Assembly: GCF_027943255.1 (NCBI RefSeq)
Contig: NC_072895.1
Location: 86,492,001 to 86,556,000, forward strand
Source of the DNA: Anastrepha obliqua
Lineage: Eukaryota; Arthropoda; Insecta; Diptera; Tephritidae
DNA length: 64,000 nt
Reading direction: 5' to 3'
The notes below the pieces were generated by a model. That model was not told the DNA's origin and did no database searches. It worked only from the letters and a program-made list of their open reading frames with translations. Below, piece after piece: positions 9,682 to 20,410 of the stretch (position 1 is its first letter; each line of letters starts with the position of its first letter). The position numbers and the translations under genes are program-made.

Positions 9682-9775
9682 GTTACCTTGCTCATTAGTG
9701 TTACCTTGCTCATATGCCGTTACCTTGCTCATATGTAGTTACCTTGCTCATTGCCGTTACCTTGCTCATTGCATT
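9682..9775 (+). repeat. Five-copy tandem repeat of GTTACCTTGCTCAT
   Basis: GTTACCTTGCTCAT occurs five times with 3-5 bp spacers (TAGT, ATGCC, ATGTA, TGCC), starting three bases after the end of duplication unit 3. It may mark the rearrangement breakpoint or be part of an inserted element. Confidence 0.85.
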
Positions 9776-10095
9776 GAATGAACTGCAAGCGAAAGCGCGG
9801 AACGAACGACAAAGCAAACGAACGGCAACGTTCGACATCTTGCTCTCTCCTACTTAAGTGAGCGTATATATGTATGTATATGCGCATATGTACATACATA
9901 TATAAATTCACGTATTTGTATTTGCATATGCCTTCTTATTGATTATTATTAATTTGATTCACTTGAAGAATTTAAAATAAAACCAAGTTTGTTAATAATA
10001 CCTGTTGTTTTAATGTTATTATTACTAATTTTTTTATTATATATGAAGGAAAAAATGTATGGTAATATTTACCATATACCTTATAAGATATGTTG
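9776..10095. other. No gene seen
   Basis: A purine-rich stretch with repeated GAACGAACG-like words, then AT-rich DNA with TATATGTATG microsatellite-like runs. No coding signal. Confidence 0.45.
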
Positions 10096-10230
10096 TCTAT
10101 ACTAATATTATAAAGAGGAAAACTTTGTTTGTTTGTAATGAAGAGGCTCAAAAACTACTGGACCGATTTTAAAAATTCTTTCACCATTCGAAAGCTACAT
10201 CCTCCACGAGTAACATGGATTATATTTTAT
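10096..10230 (+). mobile_element. Helitron-like 5' end
   Basis: TCTATACTAATATTATAAAG followed by GAGGCTCAAAAACTACTGGACCG matches the start I know from insect Helitrons (5' TC, then a conserved 'single unit, solve for ACTACTGG' leader). The CTRR 3' end was not located, so the limits are open. It leads directly into the ~128-bp satellite. Confidence 0.5.
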
Positions 10231-10237
10231 TTTGGAA

Positions 10238-11360
10238 ATAGGGCTCGAGATATAGGTCAAAACGTGGATCCGGGTAACCTTCGGATGTGCATGTACAATA
10301 TGGGTATCAAATGGAAGCTGTTGGTGAATGCTTTAGTCCAGAGTATTTTTCATGCCGCTCCGTGACTAGGGTCTCGAGATAGAGACTAAAACGTGGACCC
10401 TAGAATGTGTTTGTACAATATGGATATCAAATTGAAGCTGTTGGTGAATGCTTTAGTAGAGAGTATTTTTCATGCCGCTCCGTGTCTGGGGTCTCGAGAT
10501 ATAGGTCAAAACGTGGACCCGGGTAACCTTTGGTTGTGTATGTACAATATGGGTATCAAATGAAAGCTGTTGATAAGTGCTTTAATACGGGGTAATTTTC
10601 ATACCTATTGATGACTAGGGTCTGGAAATATATGCCAAAACGTGGACCCACCGTGTCTTTGCACCGAATTAAACCAAACTTACACACATTGTTAAGGAGG
10701 TATTGAAGATGGTTTCCGTATAGTTTGGATACCTATTGGTAGGCAGGGTCTCGAGATATAGGTCAAAACGTGGACCCGGGTAACCTTCGGATGTGTATGT
10801 ACAATATAGATATCAAATGGAAGCTGTTGGTGAATGCTTTAGTTCAGAGTATTTCCATCCGCTCCGTGACTAGGGTCTCGAGATAGAGACCAAAACGTGG
10901 CCCCTTGAATGTGTTTGTACAATATGGATATCAAATGAAAGCTGTTGATAAGTGCTTTAATACGGGGTAATTTTCATACCTATTGATGACTAGGGTCTCG
11001 AAATATATGCCAAAACGTGGACCCACCGTGTCTTTGAACCGAATTAAACCAAACTTACACACATTGTTAAGTAGGTATTGAAGATGATTTCCGTATAGTT
11101 TGAATACCTATTGGTAGATAGGGTCTCCAGATATAGGTCAAAACGTGGACCCGGGTAACCTTCGGACGTGTATGTACAATATGGGTATCAAATGAAAGCT
11201 GTTGGTGAATGCTTTAGTACAGAGTATTTTTCATGCCGCTCCGTGACTGGGGTCTCGAGATATAGGTCAAAACGTGGACCCGGGTAACTTTTGGTTGTGT
11301 ATGTACAATATGGGTATCAAATGAAAGCTGTTGAAAAGTGCTTTAATACGGGGTAATTTG
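10238..11360 (+). repeat. Nine-unit satellite, period 118-129 bp
   Basis: Units start with GGTCTCGAGATA-like sequence near 10238, 10369, 10489, 10618, 10745, 10873, 10991, 11120 and 11249. Each contains AAAACGTGGACCC, and most contain TGTACAATATGGGTATCAAA. Three unit types can be told apart (ATATAGGTC, ATAGAGAC, ATATATGCC) in the order A-B-A-C-A-B-C-A-A, suggesting a partial higher-order structure. No reading frame runs through it. Confidence 0.88.
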
Positions 11361-11440
11361 TTATGTTATGTTATGTTGTGTTATGTTGTGTTATGTTATG
11401 TTATGTTATGTTATGTTATGTTATGTTATGTTAAAGTATA
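11360..11440 (+). repeat. (TTATG)n microsatellite
   Basis: About fifteen TTATG/TTGTG pentamers follow the last satellite unit. Confidence 0.9.
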
Positions 11441-11589
11441 TTATGATATGTTAATGTTAACTCATTCTCTATATCCATACAAAATATCTATCAAACAAAT
11501 AAAATTAAAATTTTCTTTTGAAAAATGCAACCATTCAATCAGTATTTTCTTATGACGTTATCACGTTAAACTATCGTCAGTAAACCGAC

Positions 11590-12670
11590 TTTACAGACAA
11601 CCTCTTTTTAATAATGGAAATATTAAAAAAGTAAAAATTTAATTTTCATTCCAATTGGTCAACCTTTGCTTTTACACAAGCCTTAAAACGATTAGGCTTC
11701 ATCAGCTATTGGAGCACGCACGGTTTCCATGGATATTTACGTCGCTGCTCGAACCAAGATTATTTGAGATTCTCCAAATTTCTGTGACCACAAACTGTAG
11801 TCCAATGGATTCAAATCTGGACTTACAGACGGCTAATCTTCTGCGGCTGTTATCTCAAGAACAGGTTTTTTAACCACTGCTGGGTGGTTTTTGCCTTACG
11901 GGCTGGAGCGGAATCTTGTTGGAAGATCCAACGCTCTCCATTAAAGATAGTACTGCTAAACTGCTTCACCACGCCTTCTAAGAAAGCCTCTTGGTACACT
12001 TTTGCACCGGTCTTAATCGCTTTTTCGCAGAATGAAGAGATATTACGTAGGCTGGATGGTTAGCATAGACTTTGTCGTTTTGCTTATTAAAAATTTCTTC
12101 AACAGTGAACATTTTCACATCTGTGAAAATAATATTTTCATCGCTGTTGTTCGCGTGTCACCGAAGAGGCTGGTTGCATCTGTCGAGTCTAATTTTCTTC
12201 AACAGTGAACATTTTCACATCTGTGAAAATAATATTTTCATCGCTGTTGTTCGCGTGTCACCGAAGAGGCTGGTTGCATCTGTCGAGTCTAATTTTCTTC
12301 AAATGCGTTGTCAAAGGATGACCAGTGGAGTGACGGAAGGCTTTCATGTGGAGATCATTTCTAATTAGTCTTGACATGGATCTGGTCGATACATTTATAT
12401 CCCTGGACATTATTTTTCTGCTTTCTAAGGTGAGTACTGGGATTCTTTTTCGAACGACTTTTTCGCTGCACTGGTTCGAACCACGTGAGTACGGCCACTT
12501 TTTTTTCTGTCTGTCACTACAGACGGTTGGGAAAAATGATTGATCGTGCGTTAAATAAACATTCTCCAAATATTAAGTTTTTTTCGACAATTCGTAAATC
12601 TCACTTGCACTTTTACCACACTTTGGAATGCAATCACTGCAATGCGATTTTCCTCAGCTTCCCACTTCAT
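11590..12670 (-). mobile_element. Mariner/Tc1-type remnant (family of 45238-46284)
   Basis: On the minus strand, broken frames give the DDE signature QQDSAPARKAKTTQQWL (around 11900) followed by AAEDWPSVSPDLNPLD, with an N-terminal part toward 12600. Nucleotide similarity to 45238-46284 (opposite strand) extends over most of its length. It contains a 100-bp internal tandem duplication, stops and frameshifts. Confidence 0.8.
12094..12293. repeat. Exact-period 100-bp tandem duplication
   Basis: The segment beginning TTCTTCAACAGTGAACATTT is repeated head to tail with a 100-bp period inside the mariner remnant. The copies look identical, so the event is recent. Confidence 0.92.
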
Positions 12671-12834
12671 TGTTAACAAGCCACGAAACTGAGTTTAATT
12701 TATGACTATGCAAGACATATGAACTAAAGCAAAAATAACGGATTTGTTTATGCGAATTCGTATGCATTGTAAAATTTGAATTGATGGCAAGATTAAGCAA
12801 ACATATATATATATATACAATGATTATACAGTTA

Positions 12835-12840
12835 TTTATT
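12835..12840 (-). promoter_or_regulatory. Possible polyadenylation signal of the golgin gene
   Basis: AATAAA on the minus strand overlaps the stop codon by one base (stop 12842-12840), with further AT-rich sequence downstream. It supports the coding end given here but could be chance in this composition. Confidence 0.35.
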
Positions 12841-15800
12841 TACTTAAAAATGAACTCTGTTTTACTAATAACATAGGCGAACATAGGATAAAGTTCGTTT
12901 TCGTCTGAGCTTAGATACTTCATCACTTTTCTTTCAATTACCTTATTTTTCTCGCTTATTTCCCGTTGCAATTCGTCGATCTCCTTCAGCTTCTCATCAT
13001 TCTTATACATCACAGTCTTTAATTCTTCCATCTCGATTTGACACTGTTTAATTTCTTGAGCTTTGGCTTCGTTTTCCTCTGTTAGATGCTCGTTCTTTTC
13101 ATGCAAGTCGTTGGCCTCATCGCGTTCGATGCGCAATTCCTTGCGTAGTATCTCCTCGCTTTGTGATATTTCTGCGTTTCGCAGCAAGGCAGTAAGCTTC
13201 TCCTCCTTTTCCGTTTCAAGCAGATTTTGCGCCTCGGTTAGCTGTTCTTGCAGCTGCGCATTTTGCTGGCGTAGGGATAGTGCAACATGCTCGGCATTGG
13301 TGGCATATTCGCTAAACCGTTCGTCTGCGGTGGTGATACGCAGTTTAAGATCTTTCGTCTCATTCTCTAGTGTTTCCTAAATTTGTGGTTAAGAAATATT
13401 AGACATTTGGACAGCCAAAGCACAAAAAATTTACATCCCTATGTATATATACATATGTATGTGGGTATTTATGTTATAAATCTTGCTGTAAAATAAAATT
13501 CAAATGAAAATTAATATGCGTTAAAAAATAAGAGGAATTCTTCTAATATGGTCTTTTTTTAATTCAAAAGTCTTCATTCTTCAAAAATAACATTTATTAA
13601 AATATTTGAATAATACACATTTTTAACAAAAACAATATATATAACCAAGGTTGCAATAACATATTTTATAATAAACTTGATAAAAATAAATTAAAACACG
13701 TATCGTAAGCGTTAGTTGGTCATGTGAATGTTATTTATGTGTTGGTGGCGCCAAAATTAAATAATTTGGTGACTGGGTTAGCTCAAGCGTTTCACTTGCG
13801 TATTTATGAATTTTTATTTTAGGTTAGTTACATATTATCCCATTGTAAATCATCAACATCAGCGGGTATACTCACAGCCTTATTGCGCTCATAAACAACT
13901 TGCTGTTCACTTTCCTCACGGCATTCCTTTAGTGCCAAGTTTAGTTCATCGATTTCCTCCTCGAGTAGTTTTATCTGAAAGGAAAAATATTTTTTTTGGT
14001 TTTGCTCCATGTTTCTCATTTCATTTTACGTGTAACTTAAGATTTTCGTCCTCTCTTTTTCACAATTTTTGACTGAAAATAGGTTTGTTCATGTAAAAAT
14101 TGTCCAGTAACTTAATTTCTGAGAATTCATTCTCAAAGAGAAAAATATCAAAAAGAGTACATGAACGCAAAACCAGTAACAATTTGCAAGTTTTACGAGC
14201 AGCTGATTAAATTGCAGGCGGGAAAAATCATAAAAATTTAAGAAATTTTCAGTTGATGTACCTCGTATCAAATTTAAAAAATAAAGCAAATGAAATGCAA
14301 AATGCCGAGCTTAACAACACATGATTTTATTTTGTGCACAATAATTTATTCCATTTCATCATCGCTGTCAGATGAAGAACATTCCATTAGCAATTGTATT
14401 GTGATAATCACAGCTTTCTTCATATTTTCCTTGCTTCCAACAAGTAAAGGGTGGTTAAATTTCAAGGGCCGATGTTGAATGTGCACCACACCTAAACGTC
14501 AACGACACCGTTGGACTTCTTTTTTTGGGGTTATTTGAAAGAAAAGGTGTACGTCGATTAGCCAGCAACAATTCAAGAGCTAAAGGATGAGATAATTCGG
14601 CACATTAACGGCATATAACCTCAATTATGCCTCAGCGTTATCGAAAATTTGGACCATCGGATGGCGGTGTGCCGCCGAGGCCATTTGGCCAATATTTTGT
14701 TCCATACATAATTGAGCCATACCAATATTATCATAATAAAGAGAAATGATAATAATTTCCTAAAAAAATTGTATTTTATTCAAAATCAACACCGGCCCTT
14801 GAAACTTAACGACCCTTTAGATAAGGAACTATGTATTTGCATTTGATGGTCTTTGGAGGTGTGCCGCCGAGGCCGCGGTGGCCATTTGGCCCATATTTTG
14901 TTCCATACGTAATTGAGCCATCCCAATATTATCATAATAAATAGAAATGACAATAATTTCTTAAAATAATTGTATTTTATTCAAAATCAACACCGGCCCT
15001 TGAAACCTAACCACCCTTTAGAAGCATTAAACACAGAAGTTACCTTCAATGCTTTCGATTTGTATTTCGGAAATTGCAGCAACGGTGACTGGAGACTGTG
15101 GCTCAGAAGTACATACATTTTATCTAAAATATATCTTCTTATATTCTACATTTTAATCACCAATTTTATTTAAATTTAGAACATTGACTCAATTCACAAA
15201 TTTTAATTTATGTTTTCTTTTACTTTGCGATTAGCTGTTTTTCTCACTTGTAAATTCTTAAAAGTAAAAATGTACCCAGTAAAAATTTGCAACTTCCCTT
15301 CAAATTGAAATGCCACTTTACTCTCTCACTTTCCCTTACTTTGCAAGTTTTCGGATACATGAACACCAAAACTTGATAGTTTGTAAGAATTGTCACAAAT
15401 TATTTTCTTCATAAACAGATCTAATGTATTTGAGATAAAATACAACAAATATACTGTACTTCATATTCATGGCTTTACTGTGAATAAAAGCTTGAAATAG
15501 GATATAGGGTTGTCTAAACAGTTCTAGTAAAATTAAATAATTCTTACATTGCACTTTAGATAAACAAATATGTTGATCGCTGGTTTTTTGCAATTTTTGG
15601 GATTATTTCTATCTGCCAAGAACTTCTTGATTTTCTTGAGAGACCGAAACTTATGATTGACTGTGTTTAGGAGTATCTGCTGGTTGAATTAAAATTTCTC
15701 CCATAAGCTTAACCAGCTTCTACTGGGTTATGCAAGTTGTATATGATCAGGCGTTGCCATGATCACATGACCGTCCTCTTGTTGTTGAACAGCTTGATAT

Positions 15801-18800
15801 TTTCCCATTAAATATTCAATAAAAGACATTCTACGAAATTTGCAGCAGGGATAGTTCTTGGAAGTTTATAAATACGGGTCTAACTTACACTGCCGCAGCA
15901 AGCAATTCAACGTATTGCAATAAATTATGTTTTACCCGACCAACGACTGTTATTTCAGTTGAGCCCGTTTTTCTTTCTGTTGTCGATGCTGTTATAGCAT
16001 CAGTAAACATTCCGCTAAAATTTTTGCTGCTTAAATGCTGCTAAAGTGAAAATCGCATCAATTGTCGGTAGGCGTCATTTTTTTTACTTAATCTAGCCGC
16101 TCTAATTGAATTACTTTAGTTTCGTTTTACAACAGAGAACAGGATTAGTTGTTGTTGTTGTAGCAGCATAAACACTCCCCATTCATTCTACATATGTACA
16201 TACAGAGAATGCTGCTGAGGTGACAGTCCTTGGCCAAATATAAATCCGGGTCGTTCCGGTTATGTATCATAGAACCGACTGTTGTGGGAGCGACCAGGAT
16301 TAGTTCTGCTTTGTGCATGGAGTTTCCTGTTTTTTTGTATACATGCTATTAAAATTTGTTTGTCGATGAATCTTGCCGGTGTACCTCCAAATTCAATGCA
16401 GAAATACACTCGGAGATTTTCTTTTGCATGTAAAGGGCCGAAATCTATCAAAAAACCTTTTTCTGCATATTTCATATCTACACTGGGTACCATAGAGCTC
16501 GTCATCGACCGTGCAAGCTGCTACAACAACAACAACAACTGAATTGTAATCACATACCCATTTATTCGTCTATTACTCCAGCCTCCGCTGATTTGATTTT
16601 TGGTTCAGTGCGCTTCTGAACAAATACGTTTTTTGTTGTTGTTGTAGCAGTATACTTTACTCTATCAGTGTACTGTAAATTACTGGTCGCCTTTGACTAG
16701 CTCATCTTACGGTAGGCGCAGGAAACTTGCGTCAGGTTGGGTGCAGAGGGAGAGAGGTGTTAGGTGCGTGGGTTTGAGAAGATATGTGAATAGGTGGTTA
16801 GTGTCGTGCGAGGTGACTTCACATGCTGGACACATGTTTATTATGTCGGGGTCTATTCTGGATAGGTAGGAGTTTACGCTGTGTGCTAGGTTACGCGGGA
16901 CTCTCGGAGAAGCTGAAGCTCTTTGTCGGCAAAGCGTTGTGGTTGGACTCTGATAACGGCGTTTGGGGGGTCGGGGGCTTAAGAAGGTGGTACGTGTCTC
17001 CCGATGAATTTCGTTTATAGTCTGTCTGTACCCTGTCTGGTCCAGTAATTGTCGGTATGTTTTGTCTGGATCTCGTCGGCGTAATTGAGGAGGTGCCTCC
17101 TGACGTGCCTGGGAGGCGGCTCAAGGTTAAGCCCTTCCATGGCAGCCGGTTATACGTTACCGGAATTACTCGGATTTTTCCTGACCAGTAAACTAGCCCT
17201 GTCTAGTGTATCGAACCTCAAATACGTTTATTGTTGTGGTTGTTGTAACAGCCAATAACTTTTCAGCAAACATTTTTTGGAATGGCTGTTGAAGTGACAG
17301 CCTTTGGTCGGTTATAAATTCAGCTCATAGACCCGATTATTTACTCAGAATGAGCTGCAGATTACATATTTATGAGTCATTTCACTACTACAGATGAAAC
17401 ATAAATGTATGTGCACTTATAAGATTTTTGCAAACTATTGCAGTAATTTCATTTATACGACCAAGATGTTCTTCTTTCAGATGTAATTACAACTACTTAT
17501 CTTGTAAAATGAATGTACATATATGCTCACTTTATCTTCGCGCTGTTTCATATCGTCCTTGAGTTTCATCATTTCAAATTCCAGTTGTTTAACTTTTTCA
17601 TTTAAGTCATCACGCATCCTTAGCGCCTTTCGTTTTTCAGTTGTTTCCTCTGCAACTTGTTTAGACAAACGGCTTACTTGAGTTTCTAACGACAAATTTT
17701 GACCGCTCCACGTACTCTTTATGTCAGATAGTTGGAGATGGGCCTCCTCTAAATGTTGCTCAAGCATTTTGCGTTCTTGTACAAGCGCTTGCATTTTCTC
17801 ATCTGCACTAAATGAATTGATTGCATCCAAGCGCGCCTGTTCCATAATTTGCAGACGCATCTTTAAATGTCGATTCTCCTCCTCGACAGCGGCAAGTGTG
17901 GTAGTTAAATTATTTTTGCCCAGCTGGGAGGAATGGCGCAGACGCTCCAATTCATCCTGCAAAGAGTTCAAATAAAGGTCACGTTATAAATGTTTACTAA
18001 AAATTAAAGATAGTAGATACGCTAATGCGGCCATATTATAACCCCACAGCTACTTATCAATAATACGTACCCGCATGAGTCAGCTTCGTTTTTCATGTGT
18101 ATGTGTTTAGGTATATACGAAAAATGTGTAAACATACTAAAAAGAAGTTCTTTTATGTTTAGCGACACAATAATATAAATAAATGAAAAATATACAACAC
18201 GTCTGGCAAATTAAAGCTACATCGAACTCTCAATGGAAGTTACATACACACAAACACAGAGTACAAAAAAGCAAACACACAAAAAACAAAAGGTAATTTT
18301 GCATAGACAACCCTTTGCACAGTGGTGAGGTGGCACATTGGCTTACTGCCGAATCAACGAAAACTATATGGGAGGAAAAATATATGCGCCAAGCACCACA
18401 ATAAAAGATAAACACCTGTAAATACTAGCTCAACATATGCATACATACATATATAGATATTTTAACAAATAAACAAAAACTTGGCCTAACAACATTTTCA
18501 TGTATTCACCTGCAAATCCTCCACCATAGGCTCGTATTGCTTTAGTCGTTCAAGTTCTGTGGTTAGGTTTTCAATTTGCTGTTGATTTTGCCGCATAGCT
18601 GCCAGTCGATCAACAGCTTCTTGCTCACGAAATGATAATAAATTTTTTAATTTTTCAATTTCACTTTGCTGTAGATTTTGTATCTTTTCTTGTTCCTCAC
18701 AATAGATATCTTTTTGCGTTTGCGCAACTTTCACAGTTTCCAAAAGAATTTCATTTGTCTTTTCTATGCGCGTCTTTTCTTCTTGTAGCATTTGCAGGCG

Positions 18801-19129
18801 GGAATTTAGATCCGTCACTTTGGTCGTCAACTCATTGCATTGACTGCGTAATGCAGAGAGCTGCTCATTCTGTAAAAGCAAAATTCCATTACGTTGTGTT
18901 AAAATTAAGTATATTACATAGATTGCGTTTGTATTCATACCACATGACTCTGTGAATCTATACTGCCACCACCCCCATTGTCCTCATTAGTTGAATTTAC
19001 ACTCAGTGTCGAGGAGAAACGGCTTCGTATTCGATTGTTGTTATGATTGGTGTGTCGCGTATTCTGTGCTGTAGTAGCCACATCTGAACCAGTCTCTTCC
19101 TTGATTTTATTCTTTAACGAAGCGAACAT
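12840..19129 (-). CDS. cbs: Golgin-97-like coiled-coil protein, five exons
   Basis: Exons, in order on the minus strand: 19129-18941, 18869-18510, 17956-17531, 13974-13876 and 13376-12840. All junctions are GT-AG and phase 0, giving 536 residues. The start MFASLKNKIKEETG matches the conserved N-terminus of golgin-97 (MFAxLKxKIxEET), followed by a Ser/Asn-rich linker and then heptad-rich coiled coil from about residue 64 to 520. Golgin-97 is a trans-Golgi tether recruited by Arl1 through a C-terminal GRIP domain. No clear GRIP domain is present: the end VMKYLSSDENELY weakly resembles the first GRIP helix but lacks the key Tyr. An in-frame donor (AAG-GTAATT at 12942/12941) could lead to a further exon that I did not find. 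The ~3.6-kb intron 3 holds transposon fragments. The symbol is assigned by family resemblance. Confidence 0.78.
13377..13875 (-). other. Golgin intron 4
   Basis: AT-rich intron with no repeat or reading frame of note. Confidence 0.55.
14447..15018 (+). mobile_element. Deleted Tc1/mariner element (DDE_3 type) with duplicated 3' end
   Basis: The left end AAGGGTGGTTAAATTTCAAG and right end (reverse complement AAGGGTGGTTAGGTTTCAAG) are inverted repeats flanked by TA (14445-14446, 15019-15020). Inside, broken frames give FFFWGYLKEKVYVD, PATIQELKDEIIRHINGI and VIENLDHRMAVCRRG, the C-terminus of a DDE_3 transposase. The last ~155 bp, including the inverted end, occur twice (14664-14819 and 14855-15020). 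It lies in golgin intron 3. Confidence 0.82.
15021..16140. other. Golgin intron 3, no further gene
   Basis: AT-rich intronic DNA with no supported frame. The stretch 15600-15900 is less AT-rich and may be old element sequence, but I could not place it. Confidence 0.45.
16148..16541. mobile_element. Segment bounded by inverted GTTGTTGTTGTTGTAGCAGC ends
   Basis: The left end (16148-16168) and right end (16519-16541, as GCTGCTACAACAACAACAAC) are inverted copies about 390 bp apart. The left 150 bp (ACAGTCCTTGGCC..ATAAATCCGGGT) recurs in degraded form at 17235, 19745 and 25030. This may be two opposed (CAA)n-tailed retroelement ends or a foldback element. Confidence 0.6.
16640..17200 (-). mobile_element. 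Non-LTR retrotransposon 3' end with (CAA)n tail
   Basis: Minus-strand frames give NSYLSRIDPDIINMCPACE then TSHDTNHLFTYLLKPTHLTP, the cysteine-rich C-terminus of a Jockey/I-type polymerase. It is followed by a tail TGCTACAACAACAACAA at 16634-16650. It is frameshifted, 5'-truncated and in golgin intron 3. Confidence 0.75.
17235..17345 (-). repeat. Degraded copy of the ACAGTCCTTGGCCGGATATAAATC repeat
   Basis: GTTGTTGTAACAGCC, then TGACAGCCTTTGGTCGGTTATAAATTC, resembles the left half of the element at 16148. Similar copies lie at 19745-19860 and 25030-25140. Confidence 0.5.
17957..18509 (-). other. Golgin intron 2
   Basis: AT-rich, with CACACAAA and CATACATA runs; nothing further recognised. 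Confidence 0.5.
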
Positions 19130-19744
19130 CCTTCAGACCTGCTTCTTACTCCTTATAAATCTGGGTATAACGGTTATATTCTCTAACGACTCTAGAAAAA
19201 TTGCTTGGCAAATCAATTGCACTATCCGTTACTCATTGCTAGCAGCGGCGCGGGTGTTTGTTATGCGGTTACTGCAACTCCTAGTTATCGGCTCACACCC
19301 CCAACCTTTTGTGTAATGGTATCTGCTGCTTATGTACACTGAATTCCTGGGTTGTTATCAAACTTTTCTATGCTTTATTCAGGTATGCTACACATTTATT
19401 GTCTTTCTCTTATCGTAAATGCAAATTTCTTTAGTTCAGAATGGTTTGAAGTTATGCAAATAAAGCGCTGTGTGTGGAATTATCTGCAAATAGCAATTGT
19501 TTTCATATTTTGCACAGGTGAAAAAACCTTCGTCTACGTCCGTCCAATTTTGATTGAAGTTTAGCTCTGTTGAAGTTTGACAACTCAGTGCATAACGTAA
19601 ACGAAAACCAAACACAGGGCGTGTATGAAGATTAATTTTTAACAACGTAATAAAATTGCGATTCAACGTTACTTCTTCATTAGCAAAAAAGAAATAGTTA
19701 TTTTTGATATATTTATTGCAATTGCTAGAAATGAATTGGTTATA
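19130..19744. other. 5' flank of the golgin gene
   Basis: Presumed 5' UTR and promoter of the minus-strand golgin gene. No TATA box at a convincing position and no other gene were seen. Confidence 0.4.
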
Positions 19745-19860
19745 ATTTTTGTGGTTGTTGTAACAACATAAAACATTCCATATACATACGTATTTCTTGG
19801 GATTGGTATTGATTAGACAGCCTTTTTTCGGATATAAATCCGTACGGTTAAGTAATTACG
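19745..19860 (-). repeat. Degraded copy of the 16148-type repeat
   Basis: GTGGTTGTTGTAACAACATAAAACATTCC, then GGATATAAATCCGTACGG, resembles the left half of 16148-16541. Confidence 0.5.
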
Positions 19861-19929
19861 TTTGTTGGGCGTAGGAATGTTGTTTAGAATCTTACTAAAT
19901 GCTAATTAGAGCAGTAAAACTATTGTAGA

Positions 19930-20410
19930 CGTTGTTGTTGTTATTGTAGCAGCTTGTCAATCTCATCTAACTTTTGGCTTAGGAAACATGGCGCGTTGAA
20001 GGGCTGGGTCGAAAGAGAGAGAGAGGCGATACATATTTGTGCCAAAGGAACTCGGGTTTCACGAGACAGCTGAAGCATTTTGTCGGCAATGGGTGGTAAA
20101 ACCATTAATCGTTGTTGTTGTTTTTGTAGCAGCTCATCTAATGGTAGGCCCAGGAAATTTGCTGTTTCGACCGGTTGGGTCCAGAGGAAAGTGGTGTTAG
20201 GTGAGTGGGATTGATGGGCCATGTGAAAAGGTGGTAAGTATCGTGCGGAGGGCCTTCACATGATGGACATATATTGCGTATGCCGGGTTCTATTCTGGAT
20301 AGGCAGGAGTTTAGCCTGCAACATTGTCCAGAACGTAATTGCACCAAGGCTACGCGGGCCTCTCTGGGAGGTGGCTTAGGTTCTAGCAGGTGTATATAGG
20401 GATGAAACCT
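19930..20410 (-). mobile_element. Two head-to-tail 3' ends of a (CAA)n-tailed non-LTR retrotransposon
   Basis: The upstream piece (20410-20135) gives QLRSGQCCRLNSCLSRIEPG, NICPSCEGPPHDTYHLFTWP and LPLDELLQ, then a tail of CAACAACAAC near 20112. The second piece (20105-19930) gives PPIADKMLQLSRETRVPLAQ, an internal deletion, and its own tail at 19932-19950. Both are the same family as 16640-17200. Confidence 0.75.

Noticed and set aside
12842..12942. Clear GRIP domain at the golgin C-terminus
   Set aside because: Only about a dozen residues resemble the first helix, and the conserved Tyr and the remaining helices are absent.
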